Assembly: GCA_902826775.1 (NCBI GenBank)
Contig: CADEHE010000002.1
Span: forward strand, 124,001 to 188,000
Source of the DNA: an uncultured Pseudomonadota bacterium
GTDB taxonomy: Bacteria; Pseudomonadota; Gammaproteobacteria; Burkholderiales; JALYOK01
Length of the DNA stretch: 64,000 bases
Direction: 5' to 3'
This document shows positions 16,977-25,704 of the stretch, piece by piece; positions within the stretch are counted from its first letter, which is position 1; every line of letters starts with the position of its first letter. The translations under genes were made by a program, and so were the position numbers. Under the pieces are notes generated by a model. That model was given only the letters and a program-made list of their open reading frames with translations. It made no database searches and was not told the DNA's origin.

Positions 16977-18278
16977 ATGAACACGCCAACCCCCGCCCAG
17001 CCCACCGATCTGCAAACTCTGCTCGGCAGTGATCGCCCGCCACGCTGGTGGCAGCGCCCCCTGCTTTGGATCGGCGTTGTTGCCTTGCTTGCCAGCGCGG
17101 GCGGCATCTATTATTGGCAAACGCAAAAGAAGGTCAGCGCCGCGCCCGTCTACGTCACCGAACCCGTGCATCGAGGTAGCTTGACGCTGAGCGTCTCAGC
17201 CAACGGCACGCTGCAGCCGACCCGGGCGGTCAATATCGGCAGCGAACTGTCCGGCACCGTCAAGCGCGTGCTGGTCGACGTAAACGATCGCGTCAAGAAG
17301 GGCCAAGTATTGGTGGAACTGGATACCGCTAAATTCGCCGATCAAGTGGTGCGCTCGCGCGCAGCGCTGGCCGCTGCGCAGGCGCAGCGCGCCGAGAATA
17401 TCGCGACGCTCAAAGAAGCGCAGGCGACGCTGGCCCGCTTCAAACAAGTGGCGCGCCTATCGGGCGGCAAGGTGCCCTCCGCCACCGAACTCGATAGCGC
17501 CGGCGCCGCGGTGGAGCGAGCGAAAGCAGCGGAAAAATCAGCTATCGCCAACGTTGCGCAAGCGCGCGCCGCTTTGTCGACCGACGAGACCAATCTGTCG
17601 AAAGCTTCTATCAGCTCGCCGATCGATGGCGTCGTGTTGTCGCGCTCGGTCGACCCTGGCAACGCCGTGGCCGCATCGCTGCAAGCGGTGACGCTGTTCA
17701 ACATCGCGGAAGATTTGACGCAGCTGCGCTTGGAAGTCAATGTCGACGAAGCCGACGTGGGTGCAGTGCAAGTTGGCCAAAAGGCCAGCTTCACCGTCAG
17801 CGCCTATCCTTCGCGCCGCTACCCGGCGACGATCACGCGCGTGGCGTACGGTTCGACTAAGACCGATAACGTGGTCACTTACATCACCTATCTGAATGTG
17901 GACAACAGCGACTTGAGTCTGCGCCCCGGCATGACGGCCGCGGCCACGATCGTTGCCACCGTGCGCGACGCTGTGCTGCTGGTGCCGAACACGGCGCTGC
18001 GTTTCTCGCCGCTTCAAGCCGGCAACAACAGCGCATCGTCGGGCGGCACGCTGGTATCCAAGCTCATGCCGCGCATGCCGCGATCGGGTGCGCGCAGATC
18101 GGCAGGCACCAGCAACGGTGGCGTCAAACAGGTTTGGCTGCTGAAGGATGGCAAAGCCGTCGAAGTCGCGGTAACGACCGGCATCAGCGACGGGCGCATG
18201 ACCGAAGTCAACGCGCCGGAGCTGCAAGAGGGCATGTCGGTCATCACCGACCAACGTGCCGCTGAGGCCAGCCCTTGA
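16977..18278 (+). CDS. MacA-like periplasmic adaptor of an ABC exporter
   Basis: 433 residues. One N-terminal membrane segment (about 24-43), lipoyl halves (VNIGSELSGTVKRVLVDVNDRVKKGQVLVELD; ISSPIDGVVLSRSVDPGNAVA), a coiled-coil hairpin between them, and a beta-barrel domain (LEVNVDEADVGAVQVGQKASFTV). Sequence and position before a MacB-type ATPase and permease identify it as their adaptor. A Gly/Ser/Arg-rich insert near residues 355-375 looks disordered. Confidence 0.88.
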   Translation: MNTPTPAQPTDLQTLLGSDRPPRWWQRPLLWIGVVALLASAGGIYYWQTQKKVSAAPVYVTEPVHRGSLTLSVSANGTLQPTRAVNIGSELSGTVKRVLVDVNDRVKKGQVLVELDTAKFADQVVRSRAALAAAQAQRAENIATLKEAQATLARFKQVARLSGGKVPSATELDSAGAAVERAKAAEKSAIANVAQARAALSTDETNLSKASISSPIDGVVLSRSVDPGNAVAASLQAVTLFNIAEDLTQLRLEVNVDEADVGAVQVGQKASFTVSAYPSRRYPATITRVAYGSTKTDNVVTYITYLNVDNSDLSLRPGMTAAATIVATVRDAVLLVPNTALRFSPLQAGNNSASSGGTLVSKLMPRMPRSGARRSAGTSNGGVKQVWLLKDGKAVEVAVTTGISDGRMTEVNAPELQEGMSVITDQRAAEASP

Positions 18279-19066
18279 GCGAAACCACAGCCGCCGACAC
18301 AACGGCGAGCGGGCCACTCATCCGTCTGCGCAACGTCACCAAGGTGTACGGCGCGGGCGCCACCGCTTTCCAAGCGCTCAAGGGAGTGAATCTCGATATC
18401 GGGAGCGGCGACTTCGTCGCTATCATGGGACCGAGCGGATCGGGAAAATCGACCGCCATGAACACTCTTGGATGTCTGGACACCCCAACGGCTGGAGAGT
18501 ACCTTTTTCGCGGCGTGCATGTGGAAACGCTCACGCGCGACGAACGCGCGCGCTTGCGTCGCCGGTTTTTCGGTTTTGTGTTTCAAGGTTTCAATCTGCT
18601 GGCGCGCACTTCGGCACAAGAAAATGTTGAGCTACCGCTGCTGTATCGCGGCGAGCGCGCGGCGACGCGTCACGCCGCGGCAGCGCGCGCTCTGGAAGCG
18701 GTCGGTCTGAAAGGCTGGGAACATCATACGCCCGCCGAACTCTCCGGCGGGCAACAGCAGCGTGTGGCGATCGCGCGCGCGGTCGTCACCGAACCGGCGG
18801 TGTTGCTTGCCGACGAACCGACCGGCAACCTCGACACGCAGCGCAGCTATGAAATCATGGAACTGCTGTGGCGCCTTAACGTCGACCAGGGCATCACCGT
18901 GCTGATGGTGACGCATGAAGCCGATATGGCCGCATACGCGCGGCGCATCGTGCGCTTTGTCGATGGCGTAGTAGCGAGCGATGCACCCAACCCCCACCCG
19001 GCTGCGCTACACCACGCGGCAAACGCGGTGAGCGCGTCACCGCAAACGGCGGCCGAAGCCTCCTAA
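18275..19066 (+). CDS. MacB-like ABC transporter ATP-binding protein
   Basis: 263 residues from a TTG that overlaps the stop of the adaptor gene (TTGA). Walker A GPSGSGKS, signature LSGGQQQR and Walker [13 protein letters not shown] are all intact, as is the switch His in VTHEAD. It belongs to the LolD/MacB-type subfamily, whose ATP cycle drives mechanical pushing rather than classical transmembrane flipping. In E. coli MacB the ATPase and permease are fused; here they are separate genes. Confidence 0.92.
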   Translation: MSETTAADTTASGPLIRLRNVTKVYGAGATAFQALKGVNLDIGSGDFVAIMGPSGSGKSTAMNTLGCLDTPTAGEYLFRGVHVETLTRDERARLRRRFFGFVFQGFNLLARTSAQENVELPLLYRGERAATRHAAAARALEAVGLKGWEHHTPAELSGGQQQRVAIARAVVTEPAVLLADEPTGNLDTQRSYEIMELLWRLNVDQGITVLMVTHEADMAAYARRIVRFVDGVVASDAPNPHPAALHHAANAVSASPQTAAEAS

Positions 19067-20274
19067 TGTGGTTCAACACACTGCTGCTCGCACTGCGCTC
19101 AATCCGGCGCAATCTCCTGCGCTCGTTCTTGACCATACTCGGAATCGTGATCGGTGTAAGCGCCGTGATCACCATGGTGACGATGGGCAACGGCGCCACG
19201 CTGGCAGTGCAGAATCAGATCTCTGGTCTCGGCACGAATCTGCTACAAGTGCGACCCGGCCAACGCCTTGGCCCAGGCAGCGGCAGCGCCAGCGCCCCTG
19301 CGTTTAAAGAGGTCGACGCCGAAGCCATCGCCACGCAAATCGGTGGCATCGCCGCCGTGGCGCCCGAGGCGCGCACCAACACCACAGTGGTCGGAAACGG
19401 CCGCAATTGGGCCAGCGGCATCGTCGGCAGCACCAACGAATGGCTGATCACGGGCAATTGGAAGCTCGCTGGTGGCCGCAACTTTTCCGACGACGAGTTG
19501 CGCGCCGGCGCCGCCGTATGCCTGATCGGCGAAACCGTGCGGCGCGAATTGTTCGGCGCACGCCCGGTTCTCGGCGAAAAGCTGCGCGTGAAACAGATGT
19601 CATGCGAAGTCGTAGGCGTACTAGCCTCCAAGGGCCAAGGCGCCTACGGCAACGATCAAGACGATGTCGTGATGATGCCGATCAAAACATTGCAGCGCCG
19701 CGTCACCGGCAACACGCGCGTGAACACACTGCTGGTTTCCATGGCCGATGGCAGCGACGCCGCACGCGTTAAAGCCAGCCTAGCGCAACTGCTGCGTGAG
19801 CGCCGCAAGCTGGCAAGCGGCGACGAAGACAATTTCAACGTGCTCGACACCAAGCAACTGGCCGAAACCCTCTCCGGCACCACCAAGGTAATGACTACGC
19901 TGCTCGGCGGCGTGGCGGCGGTGAGCTTGCTGGTCGGCGGCATCGGCATCATGAATATCATGCTGGTGAGTGTCACCGAGCGCACGCGCGAGATCGGCCT
20001 GCGTTTGGCGATCGGGGCGCTCGAACGCGAAGTGCTGCTTCAATTTCTCATCGAGGCCGTGGTGCTGGCTTCTCTCGGCGGGCTGATCGGCATCGTGCTT
20101 GCCACCGGCGCATCCCTTGTCTTGACGCGCGTGATGGAGATTCCTTACCTATTCAATCCCGGTGTCAACATTCTCTCGTTTCTGTTCTCTGCCGCCATCG
20201 GAGTGCTGTTCGGCTACTTCCCGGCCCGCCGCGCGGCACGCATGGATCCGATCGACGCGCTGCGCCATGAGTAG
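19066..20274 (+). CDS. MacB-like ABC transporter permease
   Basis: 402 residues with four membrane helices in the FtsX/MacB layout: one near residues 17-40, a large periplasmic domain, then three helices in the last 130 residues. The N-terminal ALRSIRRNLLRSFLTILGIVIGV and the MNIMLVSVTERTREIGLRLAIGA segment are diagnostic. The ATG overlaps the preceding TAA (TAATG). This is the last gene of the six-gene efflux operon. Confidence 0.92.
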   Translation: MWFNTLLLALRSIRRNLLRSFLTILGIVIGVSAVITMVTMGNGATLAVQNQISGLGTNLLQVRPGQRLGPGSGSASAPAFKEVDAEAIATQIGGIAAVAPEARTNTTVVGNGRNWASGIVGSTNEWLITGNWKLAGGRNFSDDELRAGAAVCLIGETVRRELFGARPVLGEKLRVKQMSCEVVGVLASKGQGAYGNDQDDVVMMPIKTLQRRVTGNTRVNTLLVSMADGSDAARVKASLAQLLRERRKLASGDEDNFNVLDTKQLAETLSGTTKVMTTLLGGVAAVSLLVGGIGIMNIMLVSVTERTREIGLRLAIGALEREVLLQFLIEAVVLASLGGLIGIVLATGASLVLTRVMEIPYLFNPGVNILSFLFSAAIGVLFGYFPARRAARMDPIDALRHE

Positions 20275-20297
20275 TCGCCGCTGCGCGCTTGCGTCCC

Positions 20298-21080
20298 TCA
20301 AACCCTATGGATCTGACGCACCCGCTCGAACAAGGCGATCGTTGCGGCCGCCGCCACGTTGAGCGACTCGACTTTTCCCGGCATAGGAATACGCGCTTTC
20401 ACGTGCGCGAGATCGAGCAACTGCGGCGAAAGTCCCGCGCCTTCATTGCCGACCAGTAAAGCCACGGCACCGCGCAAATCCAGATCGAATAGGGAATTCT
20501 CTGCCGCGGCAGCGAGAGCAACAACCTTCCCGGTGTAGCCCCGCAGCGCCTCGGCGACATCGACTTGCTCATAGATCTTCAGCACGAAATGCGCTCCCAT
20601 GCCGGCGCGCACAACGCGTGGCGCCCAAGCGAATGTACACCCGCGCGAGAGCAACGCATCGCTTATCCCCGCCGCCGCCGCACTGCGCAGCAGCGCGCCT
20701 AGATTGCCGGGGTCCTGAATGTCTTCGACGATCAAGCAGGTGTCGAGCCGTGGCGGAAGCCCCTCGGCAATTGGTGTGTCGATCAATGCCAGTACGCCGG
20801 CTGGCGTTTGCACCGGCGCCACTTCATTGAACATGGCATCGGGAAATACACTTACGCCGACTGTCGGCAGCGCTTGCAGCAGCGCGGCGATTTCCGGCTT
20901 GGCAACGCCGCTGGCACTTACCACCAGCGCGCGCGGTACACCGAAGGTTTCGCTGTACGCGCGCACCAAATGCGCGCCATCTAACAACGTTTGCCCCAGC
21001 TTCTTGCGCTCGTGCGACGAGTGCGCCAGCTTGAGCAGCAGTTTGAACTGCGCGTTTTCGCGTGAGTGAACGTGCTTCAA
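20298..21080 (-). CDS. TrmH/SpoU-family RNA 2'-O-methyltransferase (RlmB-like)
   Basis: About 260 residues. An N-terminal substrate-binding domain (SRENAQFKLLLKLAHSSHERKK) and the knotted SPOUT domain with motifs VEDIQDPGNLGALLRSAAAAG, LLVGNEGAGLS and IPMPGKVESLNVAAAATIALFE are clear. It methylates ribose in rRNA or tRNA; the exact nucleotide is uncertain. The TTG at 21080 forms a TTGA overlap with the senA stop and fits the family N-terminus; another TTG at 21104 is possible. Confidence 0.85.
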   Translation of the reverse strand: MKHVHSRENAQFKLLLKLAHSSHERKKLGQTLLDGAHLVRAYSETFGVPRALVVSASGVAKPEIAALLQALPTVGVSVFPDAMFNEVAPVQTPAGVLALIDTPIAEGLPPRLDTCLIVEDIQDPGNLGALLRSAAAAGISDALLSRGCTFAWAPRVVRAGMGAHFVLKIYEQVDVAEALRGYTGKVVALAAAAENSLFDLDLRGAVALLVGNEGAGLSPQLLDLAHVKARIPMPGKVESLNVAAAATIALFERVRQIHRV

Positions 21081-22483
21081 GGCGAAGTGATGGAGTTGGC
21101 GCAACCGCCGCCTAACGCGGCGGTGGAGGAATCGCCGCCTAACGCGGCGGTGGAGGAATCGCCGTCTAACGCGGCGGTGGAAGAATCGCCGCCTAGCGCG
21201 GCGGTGCGAAACCCCGCGTAGACGTCGCGCCGATCAGGTGTGTAGAAGTTACGGTAGCCGGGGCGCAGCAAGCGCGAGCGGGTGGCAAAGCAGCCGCCAC
21301 GCAATACTATGTGGTCACCGAACCACGGCGCGGAATATTCGCGATACGGTCCAGCACTAAAACCCTCATAAGGTTGAAACCAATCCGCGGTCCATTCCCA
21401 AATCTCGCCATAGCGCATACTGGCTATAGCCTCTTTCTTCGCCTCAAATCTCGCTTGATCTAAAGATGTATCCTGATGACCGTATATGCTTTCTGCAGCC
21501 AACGTCCATTCCGCTTCAGTGGGCAAACGCCGCCGCGCCCACGCGCAAAAGGCCTGCGCCTCGTACCAGTTCACGAACAACACCGGTCGATCCGCCCGCT
21601 CGGCCAACGCACACCAGCGCTGATGATCGCGCACCTGCCACGCGCCATCCTGCTTGCGCCAGTAAAGCGGGCCTTTCGCGTTGGTGGCACGCCGCCAAGC
21701 CAATCCCGGCGCGTCCCACAAGGCGTCGCGCTGATAACCGCCATCATCCACGAACGCGGCAAATTGCGCGTAAGAAACCGGCGCCGCCGCGAGTCGGAAC
21801 GGCGCGAGCGTGACTTGCCGCGACCAACGCTCGTTGTCGAACACGAACCCGCTGCCGCGCCGCGCGCCCAACGCGCAACTTCCACCGGCGAAAGTGCGGT
21901 CCGCACCGCAGTCAATTCCAGAAGTAGAAATCGGCCGATCGGATTCAATCTTGCACTCGGCATAGCCAAGGGTTTGGCGCGTGTAACCAAACGCTTCGCC
22001 GTGCATATCCTCGTGAAACACGCTGAGCAAGCAAAAATACGCCAACTGCGCATCGAGCGCATCGCGCTCCAGCCGATGCAGCACGCGCTCCAGTACCCGG
22101 TCCTGATAGTCGCGCATTGCGCGCCAAGGCAACAGCGGCAGATCCCAGCGCGCATCGTGCGCGGCGATCGCGGAGTTGTACAGCGCATCGGCGTTGGCTA
22201 CGAGCGGCGGCAACGGCTCTGCGCCGTTGCGAAAGCGCAAACACCAGTACTCCTGGAACCAAGCGATATGGCCCAACTCCCACAGCGGCGGATTGACGAT
22301 CGCCAGGCGCGGCCCGAGTTCATGCGCGCCTTGCAAGTCGTCGGTCAACCAGCGTGTGCGCTGGCGCGCATCGAGCAGCCAGGCGCGCAAAGTCGCGGCG
22401 TTGGTGCGATCGCCGTTGAGGAGATCGGCAAAATCGTACTGCTGCCGATCCAGCATTGACAGGGAAGCAGCGCCGGATAACAT
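21077..22483 (-). CDS. senA: Selenoneine synthase SenA-like (EgtB-type sulfoxide/selenoxide synthase homologue)
   Basis: About 468 residues from the ATG at 22483. It has an N-terminal DinB-like domain and a C-terminal formylglycine-generating/C-lectin-like domain (FVNWYEAQAFCAWARRRLPTEAEW, WEWTADW, LRGGCFATRSRLLRPGYRNFY). The iron ligands are His72 (ELGHIAW) with His157 and His161 (FHEDMH). EgtB joins cysteine or gamma-Glu-Cys to hercynine; SenA uses a selenosugar. The SenA assignment rests on the adjacent SenB-type glycosyltransferase, so plain EgtB remains possible. The C-terminus is extended by nine-residue repeats (STAALGGDS) encoded by 27-base hairpin repeats. No clear ribosome site was found; an ATG at 22456 is an alternative start. 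Confidence 0.78.
   Translation of the reverse strand: MLSGAASLSMLDRQQYDFADLLNGDRTNAATLRAWLLDARQRTRWLTDDLQGAHELGPRLAIVNPPLWELGHIAWFQEYWCLRFRNGAEPLPPLVANADALYNSAIAAHDARWDLPLLPWRAMRDYQDRVLERVLHRLERDALDAQLAYFCLLSVFHEDMHGEAFGYTRQTLGYAECKIESDRPISTSGIDCGADRTFAGGSCALGARRGSGFVFDNERWSRQVTLAPFRLAAAPVSYAQFAAFVDDGGYQRDALWDAPGLAWRRATNAKGPLYWRKQDGAWQVRDHQRWCALAERADRPVLFVNWYEAQAFCAWARRRLPTEAEWTLAAESIYGHQDTSLDQARFEAKKEAIASMRYGEIWEWTADWFQPYEGFSAGPYREYSAPWFGDHIVLRGGCFATRSRLLRPGYRNFYTPDRRDVYAGFRTAALGGDSSTAALDGDSSTAALGGDSSTAALGGGCANSITSP
21106..21207. repeat. 27-base tandem hairpin repeats in the 3' end of senA
   Basis: Three full units (21106-21132, 21133-21159, 21160-21186) and a partial fourth unit to 21207, with only a few substitutions. 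Each unit contains CGCCGC and GCGGCG arms around a five-base loop, so each forms a small hairpin. The period is a multiple of three, so the frame is kept. Confidence 0.9.
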
Positions 22484-22528
22484 GTCGGGAACCACGGATT
22501 TCTTTCGAGTGTACCGCAGAAAATCGCC

Positions 22529-23494
22529 ATGCGAATCGTGCTCATCACTCCGGCCGGACGCGGCGCCAATAACGGCAATAGCCGCACGGCGCAGCGCTGG
22601 GCGCACGTGCTGCGCCAGCTTGGTCACACGGTAAGCATCCAGCTCGAATGGGACGCCGCAGATGCCGATCTCATGCTTGCGCTACACGCGCGCCGCAGTC
22701 ACGCATCGATCGAGCGCTACGCCCGCCTGCACCCGGCCCGTCCGCTGATCGTGACGCTGACCGGAACCGATGTGTACCGCGACATTCAACATGATGCGCA
22801 AGCGCAAGCCTCACTGCGGCTGGCCACGCGCCTCATCGTACTGCAAGATATGGCGCTGCGCGAACTTACTCCTGCGCTGCGCACCAAGACCGACGTTGTC
22901 TACCAGTCGGCGCGGCCGCTGGCGCGCAAACCGCCGCTCCAACGCAGCTTCGAAGTGCTCGTCATCAGCCACTTGCGCGAGGAAAAAGATCCGCTGCGCG
23001 CGGCGCTGGCGTTGCACTACTTGCCCGGCACAATTTGCGTGACTCACCTGGGCAAAGACCTTGACGCCACGCTCGCGCATCAGGCAATGGCGCTGATGCG
23101 CGACGATCCGCGCTACCGCTGGCTCGGCGCGCGCGAGCACGCGGAAGTCAGGCGCTATCTGGCCCGCGCCCAGCTTCTCGTAATCAGCTCGCGCATGGAA
23201 GGCGGCGCCAACGTTGTGTCGGAGGCCATTGCGGCGGGGTGCCCGGTAGTTGCCTCCCACATCTCCGGCAACATCGGCATGCTGGGTAAGGATTATGCGG
23301 GCTACTTCAAGCTGGGCGACGAGCATGATCTCGCGCGTGTGCTATCGCGGGCGCACTCCGACCGCGCGTTTTACCGGAAGCTCTCGGCACAATGCCGCGC
23401 CCGCCTGCCCTTGACGCGCGCCGCGCACGAAAGACGCGCGCTGGCGCACGCGATCAACGCGGCAACGGCTGGTCGCAGCCCAGCACCGCGTTAG
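22529..23494 (+). CDS. senB: Selenosugar synthase SenB-like glycosyltransferase (TIGR04348 type)
   Basis: 321 residues. GT4-like: N-terminal LITPAGRGANNGNSRTAQRWAHVLRQLGH, then LMLALHARRSHASIERY and VTLTGTDVYRDI, typical of the family now called SenB; the C-terminal RMEGGANVVSEAIAAGCPVVAS is the nucleotide-sugar EX7E motif. SenB condenses selenophosphate with UDP-GlcNAc (or a related donor) to a selenosugar, which SenA couples to hercynine. It diverges from senA with 45 bases between starts. No selenophosphate synthetase (SenC/SelD) is in the window. Confidence 0.83.
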   Translation: MRIVLITPAGRGANNGNSRTAQRWAHVLRQLGHTVSIQLEWDAADADLMLALHARRSHASIERYARLHPARPLIVTLTGTDVYRDIQHDAQAQASLRLATRLIVLQDMALRELTPALRTKTDVVYQSARPLARKPPLQRSFEVLVISHLREEKDPLRAALALHYLPGTICVTHLGKDLDATLAHQAMALMRDDPRYRWLGAREHAEVRRYLARAQLLVISSRMEGGANVVSEAIAAGCPVVASHISGNIGMLGKDYAGYFKLGDEHDLARVLSRAHSDRAFYRKLSAQCRARLPLTRAAHERRALAHAINAATAGRSPAPR

Positions 23495-23515
23495 CGGCCA
23501 AGGCGTTGCACTGTC

Positions 23516-24031
23516 ATGGTATTCGGCTACTACCATCGTCTATCGAAAACGCGGCAAAGGATCTACGACAAAAGCGATGCGGTAGCCACACTGGTGCTAC
23601 CCAACGCCGCCGCATTGCAACCGCTGATGCCGCCGCTGGAAACGGCGCTGCGCAGCGAAGACCGCGCCGCCGCGCAGCGGTTGTGCCAGCAACTTGCGGA
23701 CGGCATCATCGGCGCGTTCAAGTTGCCCGCCGCGCGCATTGAAGTGCTTGCCGCGCGCCCGAGCGATGATTGGGGAGAACTGCATGGTCTATACACACCT
23801 GAAGACGGCGGCGAACCCGCGCGCATTCAGGTATGGATGCGCACAGCCAAGCACAAACGCGTGGTAGCGTTCCGCAGTTTTTTACGCACCGTGTTGCACG
23901 AGCTTTGCCATCACTTGGACTACGAGCTGTTGCGTTTGCCCGAAACCTTTCATACCGAGGGCTTCTACAAACGCGAATCGAGTCTATTCAAGCAACTTGT
24001 CCCGGAGGGCAAATATCCTACAAATCCTTGA
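23516..24031 (+). CDS. Predicted zinc metallopeptidase (zincin) of unknown role
   Basis: 171 residues. HELCHHLDYE (about residues 124-133) is a HEXXH zinc site preceded by a hydrophobic helix FLRTVLHEL; the later HTEGF (about 145-149) could supply further ligands. There is no signal peptide, so it is probably cytoplasmic. The gene begins 21 bases after senB and is probably co-transcribed with it. It overlaps the convergent gene at 24018 by 14 bases at the 3' ends. The family was not recognised beyond the zincin motif. Confidence 0.7.
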   Translation: MVFGYYHRLSKTRQRIYDKSDAVATLVLPNAAALQPLMPPLETALRSEDRAAAQRLCQQLADGIIGAFKLPAARIEVLAARPSDDWGELHGLYTPEDGGEPARIQVWMRTAKHKRVVAFRSFLRTVLHELCHHLDYELLRLPETFHTEGFYKRESSLFKQLVPEGKYPTNP

Positions 24032-24587
24032 TGCCGGTGCGCTCGTTGGTGACTTTGGGAATGACGAGCTTGCCCAAATGCGGCTCAGTCGTGAGTATCG
24101 CCGAAGAGGTAGTGATACTGCGGAAAAACTGCTCAAAGCGCAGCACTGCATCGGCGTCGCGCCAAACGTGAATTGCGTTCTCAAATATCGCCCCCATGCC
24201 CGAACGCAAGCGCTCGATCTCCACCGATGCCTCGCCGGATGTCGCCGCGAGTGCTTGCGCGGCTTCCTGATAGCGCAATTCCGGCAGATGCGCTTCCACC
24301 GCCGCCAACTTTTCGCCTACATAGTGCAGCGCGAAGAAGCGCAGCGGCACCGCGCCGATGAGAATAGCGTGTGGCGCGCGAGCAGTGCACGTGGCAGTGA
24401 AACCACGCACAGCCGGCTGCGCACAATCGAAACTTGTATCCGCACTAGCGCGCTCGCGCGGTTCGCCCAAAGCGTGTCCCGCCAGGCGCAAGTCCGCCGC
24501 TGTAGCGGGGCTCAGGGTGCAGAGGAAAATCAACACCACGATAAGCTGGTTCAGCATCACGCGCAGCCACCGCATATCACGCTTCAT
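24018..24587 (-). CDS. Secreted conserved protein of unknown function
   Basis: 189 residues with a signal peptide (LIVVLIFLCTLSPATAA, cut near residue 31). The mature part contains two Cys (FDCAQPA, ATCTARA) likely to pair. LRFFALHYVGEKLAAVEAHLPE and a following helical stretch show no family I recognise. The ATG has AAGGAG six bases upstream. It lies 18 bases downstream of the CopD-like gene on the same strand and may be the last member of that transcript. Confidence 0.65.
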   Translation of the reverse strand: MKRDMRWLRVMLNQLIVVLIFLCTLSPATAADLRLAGHALGEPRERASADTSFDCAQPAVRGFTATCTARAPHAILIGAVPLRFFALHYVGEKLAAVEAHLPELRYQEAAQALAATSGEASVEIERLRSGMGAIFENAIHVWRDADAVLRFEQFFRSITTSSAILTTEPHLGKLVIPKVTNERTGIKDL

Positions 24588-24605
24588 ACGGGCTCCTTCT
24601 AAGGG

Positions 24606-25058
24606 CTAACCAGCGCGGCCGACCAACGCAACCGCGATCGTCAATAAGCCGAGCAGCAAGTTAGCTCCAACGAGCATACGGATCTGACTCAGCGCAGCAC
24701 CGGCGCTTTTCCACTCCCGCACCGCGACGAAACGCCGCAGCTTTGCGAATGCCGCGAAGTAGACGTGCAGGAATATCAGCATCATGAGCAACCCCAACGC
24801 GAACATGGCATGCACATGCGAGCGCACGGCACCGAATCCGCCGAGAGTGAAAATCATGCCCAAGCCGCTTAGCAGAATCAACAGAACCGCAACCCACACC
24901 CAAGCGAAAAAGCGCTGCAAGGTCGCGGCCCAAAGCGGCAAGCGTTGTGGCGGTTCGAGCAATTGCGCCGCCGCGGGGCGCAACGCCATGTAGGCGAAGA
25001 ACATGCCGCCGACCCACACCACCACGCCAAGCAGATGTAGCAGAACTAAGTATTTCAT
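24606..25058 (-). CDS. CopD-domain integral membrane protein
   Basis: 150 residues with four membrane helices: LLHLLGVVVWVGGMFF, FFAWVWVAVLLILLSGLGMIF, HVHAMFALGLLMMLIFLHVYF and LVGANLLLGLLTIAVAL. The conserved His residues in the first and third helices and WVGGMFF match the CopD/PF05425 group, linked to copper handling or haem-containing membrane proteins. The ATG at 25058 lies eight bases after the rnhB stop; the longer reading frame through rnhB is spurious. Confidence 0.78.
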   Translation of the reverse strand: MKYLVLLHLLGVVVWVGGMFFAYMALRPAAAQLLEPPQRLPLWAATLQRFFAWVWVAVLLILLSGLGMIFTLGGFGAVRSHVHAMFALGLLMMLIFLHVYFAAFAKLRRFVAVREWKSAGAALSQIRMLVGANLLLGLLTIAVALVGRAG

Positions 25059-25065
25059 CTCAATC

Positions 25066-25704
25066 TCAATCCCACGCCAATGCCAACATGACTCTTGTCT
25101 CCGGCAGCAACTCCCGCACCGGGGCGAAACTGCGCCGGTGAATCGGGCAAACGCCGTGCTCCCGCAGCGCGCGCAGATGCTCAGGCGTTCCATAGCCTTT
25201 GTGCTGCTCGAAGCCGTAGAGCGGATAAACCTGGTGCAACCGGCACATTTCAGCGTCGCGCGCCGTCTTCGCCAAAATCGACGCAGCCGATACCTGCGCG
25301 ACCGTGGCGTCGGCCTTAACCACCGCGCGTACCCGGCAGTCCAGCGGCGGACACAGCTTGCCGTCGACGATGACTTCGTCCGGCATCTGTGGCAACGCGG
25401 CCACGGCGCGACGCATCGCCATGAAGGTTGCGCGCAGAATATTGAAGCGATCGATTTCCTCGACGCTGGCGCATGCGACCGCCCAAGCAAGGGCTTGGGC
25501 ACGGATCTCAGCGGCTAGACGTTCACGCTCGGCGGCGCCAAGAATCTTCGAATCGGCCAACCCTTCGATCGGGCGGGCGGCATCGAGGATGACCGCCGCC
25601 GCGTAGACGGCCCCGGCCAAGGGTCCGCGTCCCGCCTCATCGATTCCGCAGCAAAGCAGCGCGCCGCCTTCCGCTTTGGCCACACCACGCCCGCGCATTT
25701 TCAT
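25066..25704 (-). CDS. rnhB: Ribonuclease HII
   Basis: 212 residues. [14 protein letters not shown] carries the first two catalytic acids, VIVDGK the third, and the [21 protein letters not shown] block and [14 protein letters not shown] are diagnostic. It cleaves the RNA strand of RNA-DNA hybrids, including single ribonucleotides in DNA. The start overlaps the lpxB stop by four bases (ATGA). Confidence 0.95.
   Translation of the reverse strand: MKMRGRGVAKAEGGALLCCGIDEAGRGPLAGAVYAAAVILDAARPIEGLADSKILGAAERERLAAEIRAQALAWAVACASVEEIDRFNILRATFMAMRRAVAALPQMPDEVIVDGKLCPPLDCRVRAVVKADATVAQVSAASILAKTARDAEMCRLHQVYPLYGFEQHKGYGTPEHLRALREHGVCPIHRRSFAPVRELLPETRVMLALAWD

Noticed and set aside
21106-21207. 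Possible CRISPR array
   Set aside because: The units are directly adjacent without unique spacers, and they are in frame inside senA.
24606-25502. 298-residue membrane protein
   Set aside because: The first half is a shadow frame of rnhB rich in Arg/Ser/Cys; the CopD domain begins at 25058.
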